From DASQHW01 sp038238245 (GTDB taxonomy: Bacteria > Actinomycetota > Acidimicrobiia > IMCC26256 > PALSA-610): a stretch of 64,000 nucleotides of DNA. The notes below the pieces were generated by a model. The model searched no databases. It worked only from the letters and a program-made list of their open reading frames with translations, and had not been told where the DNA came from. Position numbers and translations under genes: made by a program. This document shows positions 24,394 to 33,668 of the stretch, in pieces (position 1 is the first letter of the stretch; every line of letters starts with the position of its first letter). The stretch is from NCBI GenBank assembly GCA_038238245.1, contig JBBRXX010000003.1, forward strand, positions 62,001-126,000. The letters run 5' to 3'.

Positions 24394-25680
24394 TCACGTT
24401 GGCGGTGGTCCCGGCCTTCTGACGGTCGGGTCGAGCCCGAGCGCGACCAGTACGCGCGCCGCGATGTCATCGTGACCGAGCTGGGTCGGGTGGAAGCCGT
24501 CGTGCATGAGACCCGTCGCCCACGCCGCGTCCCAGCCGGCACCCGCACTCGAGGCCCACGCATCGTACAGATCGAGAAACGCGCAGCCGGTGAAGGCGGC
24601 GACGGCCTTCGTCATCGCCCGGTAGTCGGCTTGCGTCGCGGTATCGCGTTGCCCTCCTATTGCCAGCTCGCCGCCGACGGACGATCCGGTCGCCGAGACC
24701 GTCATCGTTGCCGTGTGCGTCGACTGCACCGAAGCGATGCTTGCCCCTGCCGCGACGTTCGTGCCGCTGAGACGTGACCGCGAATCCGTCGCGAGGAACA
24801 AGGCGGACTCGGAGGTGACGATGCGCGAACCCTCCTCGGTGACGGCGTCGTCGACGCGTCGCGGAGGCCGCTGCTCGAACGGACTGATGAGAAGCACGTC
24901 GGCGTAGGGTGCGACGCGCCGGACCAGGCCCCGGAGCCTCACTCCGAAGTTCGTGGCGTCGTGGAGGCGTACGTCGTTCGAGAACAGAACGGTGACCAGG
25001 TCCGGACGAAGAGCGTCGAGCAGCGCGAGCGGATCGCCGGCCGACGGTCGGCAGAAGCCCGCGAGCATCTGGTGCTGATGCCCGAGATTGTGAACGACCG
25101 TTCCCGAGGGTTCCGGTGTTGCCGAGGCCCAGGCGCTGATCCCTGCGATGGTTGCAACGCACGGTTTGCTGCCGTCATGGCCGCGGATCCGGACGTGCGA
25201 ATGCACTCGCTCATCTACGAAGACGCGGTGGAGCGTGTTGTCGGCCTTTGCCGAAGAGTCGCTCAAATTCACATTCGTCCAGGATCCATTGTCGACGCAA
25301 TATTGCCAACGCCCCATCTCCGGCTTGAAGAACCAGTAGACCTCGAAGGCGCTGACCGTCATGGTGACGGGCTTCGTCCAGGTCAACTCGTCGGTCGTGT
25401 GTCCCGAGCTGTACAACGCTTGGCGAAAAGGTGCAACGTCGAACGCGTCGGTCCTTGCGGGCTGCGTCCATGCGCCGGCGCGAATCCACTCGTGTCGCCA
25501 GAGGCCGAGGAACCCGCTTCCCAGTCGTGCACCCGTTGCCTCGAGCGCGGTGGCGAGCTGGTCGACCCAGCTGCGATCGATGCCGATCTGAGGCATGGAA
25601 GGCGCGTACGTGATCGAGTCGCCAATGCACACAACTTGGCGTATGCCGTGCGACGGGGCATGCCACCGTGTCAGCGGCAC
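24394..25680 (-). CDS. SGNH/GDSL-type hydrolase with inserted tail-protein-like segment
   Basis: Esterase or deacetylase-like protein of 428 residues. The nucleophile block VVCIGDSITYAP begins near residue 17, the oxyanion asparagine is probably in TVLFSNDVRLHD, and the DxxH catalytic pair is HDGFHPTQLGHDDIAARV at the C-terminus. Between these are a beta-rich carbohydrate-binding-like region (residues 90-190) and a segment near 290-350 containing RLSGTNVAAGASIASVQS, which looks like phage-tail and surface-adhesin repeats. A paralog is at 31405. No signal peptide is evident. Possibly edits O-acetyl groups placed by the OafA-like or SAT-like enzymes. Confidence 0.82.
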   Translation of the reverse strand: MPLTRWHAPSHGIRQVVCIGDSITYAPSMPQIGIDRSWVDQLATALEATGARLGSGFLGLWRHEWIRAGAWTQPARTDAFDVAPFRQALYSSGHTTDELTWTKPVTMTVSAFEVYWFFKPEMGRWQYCVDNGSWTNVNLSDSSAKADNTLHRVFVDERVHSHVRIRGHDGSKPCVATIAGISAWASATPEPSGTVVHNLGHQHQMLAGFCRPSAGDPLALLDALRPDLVTVLFSNDVRLHDATNFGVRLRGLVRRVAPYADVLLISPFEQRPPRRVDDAVTEEGSRIVTSESALFLATDSRSRLSGTNVAAGASIASVQSTHTATMTVSATGSSVGGELAIGGQRDTATQADYRAMTKAVAAFTGCAFLDLYDAWASSAGAGWDAAWATGLMHDGFHPTQLGHDDIAARVLVALGLDPTVRRPGPPPT

Positions 25681-25747
25681 TCGCTTGACCTCGTGAGATT
25701 GCCTGCCCCGCTCGAGATGCTCGGGACCCGGTCAACAGAAGTGTTTC

Positions 25748-27274
25748 CTAGGAAACTTTATCCGGCTGCGAACGCGTGTCGGCATCATCGATCGCGGTGG
25801 TCGTGCGGGCGACGCACAACAGCGACTGGCCGAAGCGTGGCATGCGACGCGATTCGATCCGTCGGACAGCCGGAACGCCCACGCGGTCGTAGAGCCGGAC
25901 AGACCAGCCCTGGGTGGGAACCTGGTTGAGGCGCCGGGCGAACAACCACCACGCAACCGCGCCGAGTGTGTTGACATAGCGCGCGTCGACGATCGCATAA
26001 CCAGCGCGGTCGAGCACGGAGATGAGCTGCGTCCGGCGATATCGGCGTCTGTGGCCGACGCGACGATCGAACTCCGAGTACAGGCCCTCGAACGCCGGGA
26101 CGAATATGCAGACGCGTCCACCCGGTGTGAGCAGATCGCGAAGGCTTCGGAGCACTTCGACGTCGTCGTCGAGGTGCTCGAGCACGTTGACCAGGATGAT
26201 CGAGTCGTACCGGTTGGTGTCGTGCATATCCGCGAGGTCGGCATGGAGAATCTCGACGTTCTGGCAATCCGCGAACCGCTCGTGAAGTCGCTTCACGCAC
26301 GAGTCGGAGAGATCGGTCGCAGTGACCACCCGGCCGGGTTGCACGTGCTGGGTCAAAGATCCGTGACCGGCGCCGACCTCGAGCACGTGACGCCCGAGGT
26401 GACCTTCGATCAGCGTGTAGATCCACTCCGTGTAGTTGTCCGCGCCCTCCAGTGACGTGAGCACATCTGAAAGTTCCGAGTCGGCGGCATCGAACGACGC
26501 GGGCGTATCGCGCCCATCGGGGACGCGGTCGATATGCGAGCGCACGCGCGTCCAGGCGGCCGAATAGCGAACGATGGCATACAGGGCTCGGGCGATGTCG
26601 CGCCCCCCGATCTTCTTGCCGTCTGCGTAGGTGCGCCCGGCATACGAGATGCTCACCTCCCACACGCGCCATCCTGCCGCCGCGACCTTCGCCGTGATCT
26701 CCGGCTCGATGCCGAAGCGATCCTCCTCGAGATCGAGAGACTGAATGACCTCGAGCCGGAACGCCTTGTAGCACGTTTCGATGTCGCTCAGATTGAGATT
26801 CGTGAGCATGTTCGAGGCAAGCGTGAGCAGCTTGTTGCCCAACGAGTGCCAGAAGTACAGGACCCGGCGCGGCCGACCGAACGCGAAACGAGAGCCGTAG
26901 ACGACGTCAGCCGTTCCGTCCAGGAGCGGCTGAAGAAGCTGCGAGTAGTCCGCAGGGTCGTACTCCAGGTCCGCGTCCTGGACCAGCACGAACGGCGACG
27001 TCGCCTCACCGAAGCCGCGACGCAGCGCCGCTCCCTTCCCAAGGTTCATCGGTTGACGCAGGAGTCGCAACCGGGCGTCATCGAACGCGCGGATCTTCTC
27101 CACGCTCTCATCGGAGGAACCGTCGTCGACGACGATGAGCTCATTGACGTACGGAGACGCGAGAGTCCGGGCAATCGCTGTCGAGATCGTCGGACCCTCG
27201 TTGAAACACGGCATGACCACCGACAGACAGCGTTCGGGAGCCGGGAGCACTCCGGCATTATCCCAGATCTTCAC
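25748..27274 (-). CDS. GT2 glycosyltransferase fused to SAM-dependent methyltransferase
   Basis: About 508 residues. Residues 10-240 are a DPM1-like GT2: LSVVMPCFNEGPTISTAIAR, VVDDGSSDESVEKI, PMNLGKGAALRRGFGEA, VQDADLEYDPADY and DIETCYKAFRLEV. Residues 260-480 are a class I methyltransferase: HVLEVGAGHGSLTQHV, VTATDLSDSCVKRL and IILVNVLEHLDDDVEVLRS, then a hydrophobic helix near YVNTLGAVAWWLFARRL. GTG 27274 gives the normal GT2 N-terminus. Possibly glycosylates polyprenyl phosphate and methylates the same intermediate. It lies in the leftward run between the PhyH and SGNH genes. Confidence 0.9.
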   Translation of the reverse strand: MKIWDNAGVLPAPERCLSVVMPCFNEGPTISTAIARTLASPYVNELIVVDDGSSDESVEKIRAFDDARLRLLRQPMNLGKGAALRRGFGEATSPFVLVQDADLEYDPADYSQLLQPLLDGTADVVYGSRFAFGRPRRVLYFWHSLGNKLLTLASNMLTNLNLSDIETCYKAFRLEVIQSLDLEEDRFGIEPEITAKVAAAGWRVWEVSISYAGRTYADGKKIGGRDIARALYAIVRYSAAWTRVRSHIDRVPDGRDTPASFDAADSELSDVLTSLEGADNYTEWIYTLIEGHLGRHVLEVGAGHGSLTQHVQPGRVVTATDLSDSCVKRLHERFADCQNVEILHADLADMHDTNRYDSIILVNVLEHLDDDVEVLRSLRDLLTPGGRVCIFVPAFEGLYSEFDRRVGHRRRYRRTQLISVLDRAGYAIVDARYVNTLGAVAWWLFARRLNQVPTQGWSVRLYDRVGVPAVRRIESRRMPRFGQSLLCVARTTTAIDDADTRSQPDKVS

Positions 27275-27303
27275 GAAGCGAGGGCTTCCGTGAGTGTGCG
27301 CTG

Positions 27304-28290
27304 CTACACCGCGAGCGGCACGTAGGTCGCCGGGAAGGTCGACGGCGTGAAGAACCATGTCTCCAACGCTTCCCGCCACTCGGTCAGACCCGGCTTGGTG
27401 CCGGTGCAATGTACGAACAAGCCGTCGAACAACAGTGCGTCGCCAGGCCGAAAGTGCGGCGTGGCGGGCTTTTGGCCCTCGAGGACTCGGACGACTTCCG
27501 CCTCGTCGATTCCGTTGGCAACCAGCGCGCTGCCTGTGCCGGTTGGCAGGAGGTGCTCCATGCGACGCGGAACGACGGCGAGCCCGGGCGCCGGTGTGTC
27601 ACCACCGCACTCGGTGAACGAGATCCAAACGTCGACCGTTCGCACGTCGGCGCCCATGAACGCGCCGTCCTGATGCCACGACGGGAAGGTCTCGGGACTC
27701 ACGCGGCGCATGGTGCACTTGTTGACCGAGAGCACCGGCGGCTCTCCGAGATAGGTGCCGACAATCTCCGGGATCCGCGCGTCGTGCATGGCCTCGACGA
27801 TGTCGAAGAATGCGGGCGGCGAATCGGCCGACCACATCGCGCCACAGTCTTCGACCCATTTACGCCGCTCGACGAGGGACGGGTATCCAGGTTCGGGCAC
27901 GAACGGCGAATACCACGCGTCGGCCGGAGCCGGACCGGTGCGCGCCGCGAAGGCGCGGTCAATGTTGACGCGCAGCGACGAAACTCGACTGGGCGAAAGA
28001 AGGTTTCGCACAAGCAGGCATCCGTGATGGTGGATGGCACCACCGAGTGCGTCGGTCGTCAGATCGCACGCGTCGATCTCGGGCGGTTGCCCTACCACGT
28101 CAGGAAATGGGTCGCGATAGCTCGCCGGCCAGCTTGGCGCCGGATCTCGAGGCAGATGAGCCACCGCGAGATGACGAAGCCGCACGATCTCATTCAGCGC
28201 GGCAGGATCCTTCGACCGACGCTGCTGTGACGTGAGGGTGTCGACGGCGTGCCAGATTCGGTTGGCCTCACTCGCGACGTCCGCGCTCAT
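27304..28290 (-). CDS. PhyH-family oxygenase, WHQDG subfamily, copy 1
   Basis: A 328-residue Fe(II)/2-oxoglutarate oxygenase. The helical N-terminal 60 residues (AALNEIVRLRHLAVAHL) resemble a TPR-like hairpin. A core follows: IHHHGCLLVRNLL, SVNKCTMRRV, SWHQDGAFMGADVRTVDVWI (HxD), FRPGDALLFDGLFVHCTG (distal His) and REALETWFF (probable 2-oxoglutarate Arg). Close relatives are the genes at 37574 and 48319 and the remnant at 43878. The gene directly upstream is a SAT-like hexapeptide gene. A hydroxylation role on a small or lipid-linked substrate is inferred. Confidence 0.9.
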   Translation of the reverse strand: MSADVASEANRIWHAVDTLTSQQRRSKDPAALNEIVRLRHLAVAHLPRDPAPSWPASYRDPFPDVVGQPPEIDACDLTTDALGGAIHHHGCLLVRNLLSPSRVSSLRVNIDRAFAARTGPAPADAWYSPFVPEPGYPSLVERRKWVEDCGAMWSADSPPAFFDIVEAMHDARIPEIVGTYLGEPPVLSVNKCTMRRVSPETFPSWHQDGAFMGADVRTVDVWISFTECGGDTPAPGLAVVPRRMEHLLPTGTGSALVANGIDEAEVVRVLEGQKPATPHFRPGDALLFDGLFVHCTGTKPGLTEWREALETWFFTPSTFPATYVPLAV

Positions 28291-28374
28291 CTCGCCGCCT
28301 CGATAGCGAAGTGATCGCGCCCCTGCATCGGCAACTCCCGTCGTCGGCGCCGGCTCATTTGACCTGCTCAGCGC

Positions 28375-28986
28375 TCATCTCGAGAGTAGTCGTGCCGGTA
28401 CACCGACGGCTGTGGAACGAGGCGGTACGTCGTGAAGAATGACAGCGTTCGCGCCGATCAGCGCATTGTTTCCAACAGTGACGGGTCCGAAGATCTTGGC
28501 ACCGGTTCCCACCCTGACGTTTCGCCCGATCTTCGGGCCCTCGAAGTTTCCCTCTGCGAGGCCGATGGTGACCCATGGCCGGATCGCGGTCCCCCTACCG
28601 ATCGTCACCAGTCCATCCACGACGACTTGTCCGTGCGGCAAGTAGATGCCCGGCTCGATGACGACAGGGTCTCCGATGCTGACCTGAGCAGTGATCATCG
28701 CGAGCCCGTGTGCGAGACGGGGCAGCACCGGTATTCCCAGGCCTTGCCACCGTGCCTTGGCGCGATACAAAACTTGCGCAGCGAAGGCGTCGGTCTTCCA
28801 GGTCAGGCGCATGACTTCGCGCGCCATGCGAAGACGTGTCGGTCGTTCCACTCGTTCGCCGCGGTTCGCACAGGCGCAGGTAGCGTCCGCGAGCACTGCC
28901 TTGAAGAACGGTGGGTGCTGTCGCGCCAATTCCCGCATGAATCGACGGGGTGTCAGGGTCTTCGATGCCCCGCTTCTCAACGGCAT
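28375..28986 (-). CDS. SAT-like hexapeptide acetyltransferase, solo copy 1
   Basis: A 203-residue protein with an N-terminal helical domain (residues 15-95) and a left-handed beta-helix (95-200), the plan of serine O-acetyltransferase. Hexapeptide turns include VVIEPGIYLPHGQVVVDG, TAIRPWVTIGLAEGN, GTGAKIFGPVTVGNNALIGA and AVGVPARLL. The usual SAT active-site text with HPGA and DHG is replaced by EPGIYLPHGQV, so the acceptor is probably not serine. It is one of six related domains in the window; three are solo and three are fused to sulfotransferases. It precedes the PhyH gene in the same leftward run. Confidence 0.88.
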   Translation of the reverse strand: MPLRSGASKTLTPRRFMRELARQHPPFFKAVLADATCACANRGERVERPTRLRMAREVMRLTWKTDAFAAQVLYRAKARWQGLGIPVLPRLAHGLAMITAQVSIGDPVVIEPGIYLPHGQVVVDGLVTIGRGTAIRPWVTIGLAEGNFEGPKIGRNVRVGTGAKIFGPVTVGNNALIGANAVILHDVPPRSTAVGVPARLLSR

Positions 28987-29061
28987 CCGCAGAGTCTGCC
29001 GCGTCTGGAGCAGCAGGCTCTACCTGAGTGCATGCGCGGCCCATACGATCCGGTCACGATC

Positions 29062-31134
29062 TCAGCGACCTCCGAGTATGCCGGTTTTGCGGAGCAGCTC
29101 GTCGACGGGCTCGGAGAGCGAACGAGCATATGTTGCCGTCAAGTGCGACACGTCGCGCTTGACGATGATATTGCCGACGACCTCGTCACACCGGGGCCAG
29201 CTCGGGCACACCAAGCGGTCCAAGTCCAACGAGAAGACGTTGTCTTCTGTACGCGCTTGCCGGTAGTAACGCTCGAGCGGTGTGGCTTGCTCAGTCGCCT
29301 GGTAGGCGCACTCCGACGGTGTTCCCGTCGAGACGCAATCCAACGGGTTGAACCCCCCTGCGCCGCCCCGCGTGATCGGGATGGGCTCGATGATCACGAG
29401 CTTGCGCCCCGGTCGCGCCAGCGCGCGCAGCGAGGACGAGGAATAGTCGACGAGCATCGAGCTGAAACGAGGGTCCGTCGGCCAAACAACGCGGCCGTCG
29501 CGGGGGGTCATGGCCACGGGGCGCGCGGGGTCGTCGTACGCCTGGTGCGCGAGAAAGATCACGTCAGGGTCGAGCTCCGGGATGACCCGCCGGTACCAGT
29601 CGGCCTGATGTTCCTTGCACGCGCGCGTGGCGTCTTTGCTGAACAAGTAGGTGAGATCCTTCTGCCAGGGACAGACGGGATAGGAGGCGACCGAGAACGT
29701 GAATCCCTCCTTCTTGGAGATGTCGGCGAACGTCGGGATCCACATGCGTGCGTTGCTGTCACCCATGAGCAAGATCCGTGTGCCCGTTCCCCGGACCACT
29801 GTGCACCGTTGTGTCGACGCACCGAGACAATCGGGGAGGGTGGGGATGTCGTTCCTCGCCACACGCCAGTCGAGCAACCGGAGTCCGGATCGCCCACTCG
29901 GACCCGATGCCGAGACGGTCCCGCGGCCGGTGTCGAGCAACACCGGCATGACGACGAGACCCGCGATGATGCTCGCGGCGAAACCGAGCGCAACGACCGG
30001 TCCCTTGTATCGGTCGAGCAGTCGCGAGGAGCGCACGCGATGCTCGAGGAGGTGGTAGCTCAGCGCGGCGAGTGTCGTCGCCCCCCCACATGCCAGCAAG
30101 AAAAGGGGTACCGGAGCTATGTGGCGTTCGTGCGCGGCGAGCACGATGATCGGCCAGTGCCAGAGATACGTGCCGTAGGACACTCGCCCGAGATACGTGA
30201 ACGGGGCCGACGAGAGCATCCGCTTGGTGGTGCCGCCCCGAGCGTTCTCGAGCGCGGCGATGAGCGTCGGCACGAGAACGGCGACGAGCGCTCCGCGGGC
30301 GATGGGCCCGATGTCGATGATCGAGGTACCGAGCGCGAGCAGTGCCCCGAGAGCGAACGGTACGCACCGCTGGAGCAGCCGCCGCGTCGATGCACCGAGG
30401 CGCAGCAGTTGCGGGGTAAGCGCGAGCAACGCGCCGACGAGTAGCTGATAGGCCCGAGTGTCCGTTCCATAGTAGGCACGCACCAAGTTCGTCGATCCGA
30501 TGTGGACCGCCGCGATCACCGAAGCAATCGCGGCCACCGCCACGACAGTCCGGACGACCCACCAGGGGCGGCGTCCCGTTTGGCGAGCGAGCGCGTATAA
30601 CCCGGTGAGCAGGAGAGGCCACAGGAGATAGAACTGTTCCTCTATCGCGAGCGACCAGAAATGCAACACCGGACTGGCGTTGACATCCGCGGCGAAGTAA
30701 TCGGTCGCCTGACGTATGAAGAACCAGTTCGCGACATAGAGGAACGCGGCTCGGAACCCTCCGAGCGCGTCGAGCATCTCGGCCGGCGTCGCGATCGCGG
30801 CGAATGCAATTGCCGTGACCAGCAACGTGACGAAGGCTGCGGGAAGTATCCGGCGAACGCGGCGCGAGTAAAAGCGTCGGTAATCGACGTGGCCGACCGA
30901 CGCGAGGTCGCGCAGCAGGATGCTCGTGACCAGGAAGCCCGACAGCACGTAGAAAATGTCGACGCCGACGTACCCGCCGGTGAAAACGCCGAGGCGCGAG
31001 TGGAACGCGACGACAAGATAGACAGCGATGGTGCGAAGTCCGTCGAGGTGCGGTCGGTAGTGCAACTGCTTTGTCGGCCCGGCCACCGTTTCGGAGACTT
31101 CGGCCTGTTCTGCCCCTACCCCGGTTCGGCCCAT
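29062..31134 (-). CDS. OafA/YrhL-type membrane O-acyltransferase with C-terminal SGNH domain
   Basis: A 690-residue acyltransferase-3 protein that would move acetyl groups across the membrane onto a surface glycan. The membrane part (about residues 25-390) has HLDGLRTIAVYLVVAFHSRL, GGYVGVDIFYVLSGFLVTSI, RRVRRILPAAF and HFWSLAIEEQFYLLWPLLL. The extracytoplasmic SGNH part begins near 430 with ILLMGDSNARMWIPTFADI and ends with the catalytic pair in VKRDVSHLTATYA. It is the first gene of the leftward run and is divergent from the SGNH gene at 31405. Family assignment is firm; the glycan is unknown. Confidence 0.94.
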   Translation of the reverse strand: MGRTGVGAEQAEVSETVAGPTKQLHYRPHLDGLRTIAVYLVVAFHSRLGVFTGGYVGVDIFYVLSGFLVTSILLRDLASVGHVDYRRFYSRRVRRILPAAFVTLLVTAIAFAAIATPAEMLDALGGFRAAFLYVANWFFIRQATDYFAADVNASPVLHFWSLAIEEQFYLLWPLLLTGLYALARQTGRRPWWVVRTVVAVAAIASVIAAVHIGSTNLVRAYYGTDTRAYQLLVGALLALTPQLLRLGASTRRLLQRCVPFALGALLALGTSIIDIGPIARGALVAVLVPTLIAALENARGGTTKRMLSSAPFTYLGRVSYGTYLWHWPIIVLAAHERHIAPVPLFLLACGGATTLAALSYHLLEHRVRSSRLLDRYKGPVVALGFAASIIAGLVVMPVLLDTGRGTVSASGPSGRSGLRLLDWRVARNDIPTLPDCLGASTQRCTVVRGTGTRILLMGDSNARMWIPTFADISKKEGFTFSVASYPVCPWQKDLTYLFSKDATRACKEHQADWYRRVIPELDPDVIFLAHQAYDDPARPVAMTPRDGRVVWPTDPRFSSMLVDYSSSSLRALARPGRKLVIIEPIPITRGGAGGFNPLDCVSTGTPSECAYQATEQATPLERYYRQARTEDNVFSLDLDRLVCPSWPRCDEVVGNIIVKRDVSHLTATYARSLSEPVDELLRKTGILGGR

Positions 31135-31158
31135 AGTCCCCGCCGCTGCTGCGAGTGC

Positions 31159-31176
31159 TCAGCCGCTATCGGCTGA
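31159..31176. promoter_or_regulatory. Perfect 7-bp hairpin in the leader of the acyltransferase gene
   Basis: TCAGCCG and CGGCTGA flank the tetraloop CTAT, 25 bases upstream of the ATG of the OafA-like gene. No T-run follows. It could be an operator or a leader hairpin; it stands in the 270-base divergent region 31135-31404, which otherwise shows only the ribosome-binding stretch GGAAGGG at 31391-31397 for the rightward gene. Confidence 0.35.
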
Positions 31177-31404
31177 CGAAGCTCGAACGTCATAGCGACT
31201 GCGCACCGTGCGGACTGTATGCCGTCGCCGGGTGAACGGTCAGGTCTCGCGGAAGCACGCTCGCCTCGGTCTCATGCGGGGTGGAATTGGTTCGCGCAGT
31301 CGTGCTCCCATTCCGAAACACCGACGAGTGGCGGAGCGCAGCACCCAACGGCAATCCTGGAAACGTCGCGCACGCAGCGCGGCGGCGCCGGGAAGGGCGA
31401 CGTC

Positions 31405-32700
31405 TTGGGAGACAGGGTCGCAACCGAGAAGGCCAAGCTGACGCGATGGCGGGTCGCAACAGATCGGACGCGCCAGGTCGTCTGTCTCGGTGACTCGATC
31501 ACCGACGACGGAGCCATGGTGAGGGCGGGTATCCGTCGCAACTGGGTCGACCAGGTCGCCGAGGCGTTCGACCTGACCATAGGGCCGAGACGCGGGGGCG
31601 GGTTCCGCGGGCTTTGGCGCGCCGAATGGCGGCTACGTGGCGCGTGGACTGAAACCATGCCCAGTGACGCGTTCGACGTCACTCCCTTTCGCCAGGGCTT
31701 CTACAGCTCCGGAGAGACCAACGATGTCGCCGCCTGGACGAAGCCCCGAGCGCTGGCCGTCGAGGCCTTCGATCTCTATTGGTTCCATTGTCCCGGGATG
31801 GGCCAGTGGCAGTATCGCGTCGATGAGGGCCCGTGGCGCTCTGTCGACATGCCCGCAACGGTGGCGGACAACCGACTGCACCGGCTACCGGTATCACAGC
31901 GTGTACGTGGCCGCGTGGAAGTAAGAGGCTTCGACGGCCGGCAGCCATGTGTCGCGTCGATCGGAGGGATCAGCACCTGCACACCGAGGTCGGCCGCACC
32001 CGGGGGGACAGTGGTCCACAATCTCGGTCACAAGCACCAGCTGCTCGCCGTATTGTGCCGGCCATCGGCCGGCGACCCGTTGGCGATCCTGGACGATATC
32101 CGTCCAGACTTGGTCACCGTGCTGTTCTCCAACGACGTGATCCTCAAGGACCCTGAGCGCTTTGGTGACAACCTCGACGAACTTCTCCGACGCGTCTCGC
32201 CGTACGCCGATGTCTTGGTCATTGCTCCCTTCGAGCAACGGCCGCGCTCGGCGACCGCCACGGCGCACGATACGGTCGTGACCCAGGTCCAAACGACCGC
32301 GGGATCTCCCATCCTGAAGGTCTCGGAGATCCTCTTCGTCGAGAGCGACATCGGTGCTCCCCTTGCCGGCACGAACATTCCCGAAGGAGCCACGATCGCC
32401 TCGCTCGAGTCCGCCCGACAAGCGACCATGACCGTCGCCGCGATCGGATCGGACCCGAACGGCAGCCTCGTCGTCGGGCGCGGGCGTGACGCCGCAGTGC
32501 AGGCGGAGTACCGGTCGATCACCAAGCGAGTCGCGGAAGCCAAGAGCTGTGCCTTTGTCGACCTCTACCAGGAATGGGCCGACGACTATGGCGCGGGATG
32601 GGATGCCGCGCATGCGGCCGGCCGGATGCAAGACGTGCTGCACCCGAGCCAGCAGGGTCACGACGACATCGCGACGCGAGTAAAGGCAGTGCTCATATGA
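31405..32700 (+). CDS. SGNH/GDSL-type hydrolase, second copy
   Basis: A 431-residue paralog of the protein at 24394. VVCLGDSITDDGAMV carries the nucleophile, TVLFSNDVILKDPERF the presumed oxyanion Asn and QDVLHPSQQGHDDIATRV the DxxH pair; RPSAGDPLAILDDIRPDLVT is nearly identical in both. Residues 305-355 contain the tail-protein-like segment LAGTNIPEGATIASLES. TTG 31405 is selected because GGAAGGG lies 7 bases upstream and because the length then matches the paralog. The stop overlaps the TylF-like gene as ATGA. Probably a glycan O-acyl esterase; the substrate is unknown. Confidence 0.82.
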   Translation: MGDRVATEKAKLTRWRVATDRTRQVVCLGDSITDDGAMVRAGIRRNWVDQVAEAFDLTIGPRRGGGFRGLWRAEWRLRGAWTETMPSDAFDVTPFRQGFYSSGETNDVAAWTKPRALAVEAFDLYWFHCPGMGQWQYRVDEGPWRSVDMPATVADNRLHRLPVSQRVRGRVEVRGFDGRQPCVASIGGISTCTPRSAAPGGTVVHNLGHKHQLLAVLCRPSAGDPLAILDDIRPDLVTVLFSNDVILKDPERFGDNLDELLRRVSPYADVLVIAPFEQRPRSATATAHDTVVTQVQTTAGSPILKVSEILFVESDIGAPLAGTNIPEGATIASLESARQATMTVAAIGSDPNGSLVVGRGRDAAVQAEYRSITKRVAEAKSCAFVDLYQEWADDYGAGWDAAHAAGRMQDVLHPSQQGHDDIATRVKAVLI

Positions 32701-33638
32701 AGCCGTCACCGAGTTCGCCTGGTCGCGGGGGCGTCACGAGCAAGGCACCGGCCACGCCCGAAGAGCGCCGCCGCGTGCGAACCTTCAAGCGCATGGCGTG
32801 GGTCAGCTCGATGTACGAGCGCGCATCGCTTCCGCTCACAATCCTCTTTCTGTTCTCCAACCCGCGGTTCCACCCGAAGTACAACATGACCTGGCGCAAG
32901 AGGCTCAAGCTCGGTTGGCGCCTCTACCGCAACTGGCGGCACATACGCACAGGAATTTCATACAAGGGGCACCTTGCGCTTGCCGCAAAGCTCCTCGAGA
33001 TCCCACCTTCGGTGAAGGGCGCTGTCGTCGAGTGCGGCTGTTGGCTCGGCGGAACGACGACCAACCTGAGTGTGATCTGCGACATTGTCGGGCGCGACCT
33101 CATCGTTTACGACTCGTTCGAGGGTCTCCCGGCCCCTCTCGCGGGGGACGACATGAACCCGATGGTCAAGGGATCATTTCGCGGAGAGCTGCACGTGGTG
33201 CAGGACAACGTACGTCGCTATGGCGTGATCGAGCGCTGCCAATTCCGCAAGGGTTGGTTCAGCGACACGTTGCCCAGCCATCGCGAAGACATCGTGCTGT
33301 GTTTCATCGACGTCGACCTGAAGTCGAGCATGCACGACTGCATCGTCAATCTCTGGCCTCATCTCGTCGACGAGGGATACGTCTTCTTCGACGAGTACGT
33401 ACACCTTCACAATTGCGCGCTGTTCTTCTCCGAGCGCTTCTGGCGCGACTACCTCGGTACAACGACGCCGCCCGGCCTCATGGGAACCGGCTCGGGTGTC
33501 GGCGTGGGCCAGTACTTCCTCGGACCATGGCGCGGGAAGTCGGCGTCGCCGCCCATCCAGCGGCCGACCAGCCTCGCGTACACGCGCAAGGATTTCCGCG
33601 GCCTCTGGGACTACGTGCCGCCGTCCGATACGGCCTGA
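32697..33638 (+). CDS. TylF-like macrocin-type O-methyltransferase
   Basis: SAM-dependent, Mg-dependent sugar O-methyltransferase of 313 residues. Motif I is AVVECGCWLGGTTTNLSVI, followed by LIVYDSFEGLPAP; CFIDVDLKSSMHDCIVNLWP is the family's metal-binding Asp block and VFFDEYVH matches the later acidic motif. The N-terminal 70 residues are basic with a hydrophobic helix (LPLTILFLFSNPRF), which may attach it to the membrane. Coupled to the SGNH hydrolase by ATGA. Methylation of a sugar hydroxyl is the likely role. Confidence 0.88.
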   Translation: MKPSPSSPGRGGVTSKAPATPEERRRVRTFKRMAWVSSMYERASLPLTILFLFSNPRFHPKYNMTWRKRLKLGWRLYRNWRHIRTGISYKGHLALAAKLLEIPPSVKGAVVECGCWLGGTTTNLSVICDIVGRDLIVYDSFEGLPAPLAGDDMNPMVKGSFRGELHVVQDNVRRYGVIERCQFRKGWFSDTLPSHREDIVLCFIDVDLKSSMHDCIVNLWPHLVDEGYVFFDEYVHLHNCALFFSERFWRDYLGTTTPPGLMGTGSGVGVGQYFLGPWRGKSASPPIQRPTSLAYTRKDFRGLWDYVPPSDTA

Positions 33639-33668
33639 GTGGCGTGATCGAGTGCCACGTGAGAGGTC

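Noticed and set aside
25785..26774. 329-codon minus-strand frame inside the GT2-methyltransferase gene
   Set aside because: Arg-rich, motif-free frame overlapping a gene with clear domains in the adjacent frame.
24394..32700. Possible prophage remnant because of tail-like segments in the SGNH proteins
   Set aside because: No phage structural, integrase or lysis gene is present and the segments lie inside otherwise normal hydrolase genes.
33639..33668. Short GTGGC...GCCAC inverted repeat between convergent TylF-like and FdtC-like genes
   Set aside because: Five-base stem with a ten-base loop and no T-tract; too weak to call a terminator.
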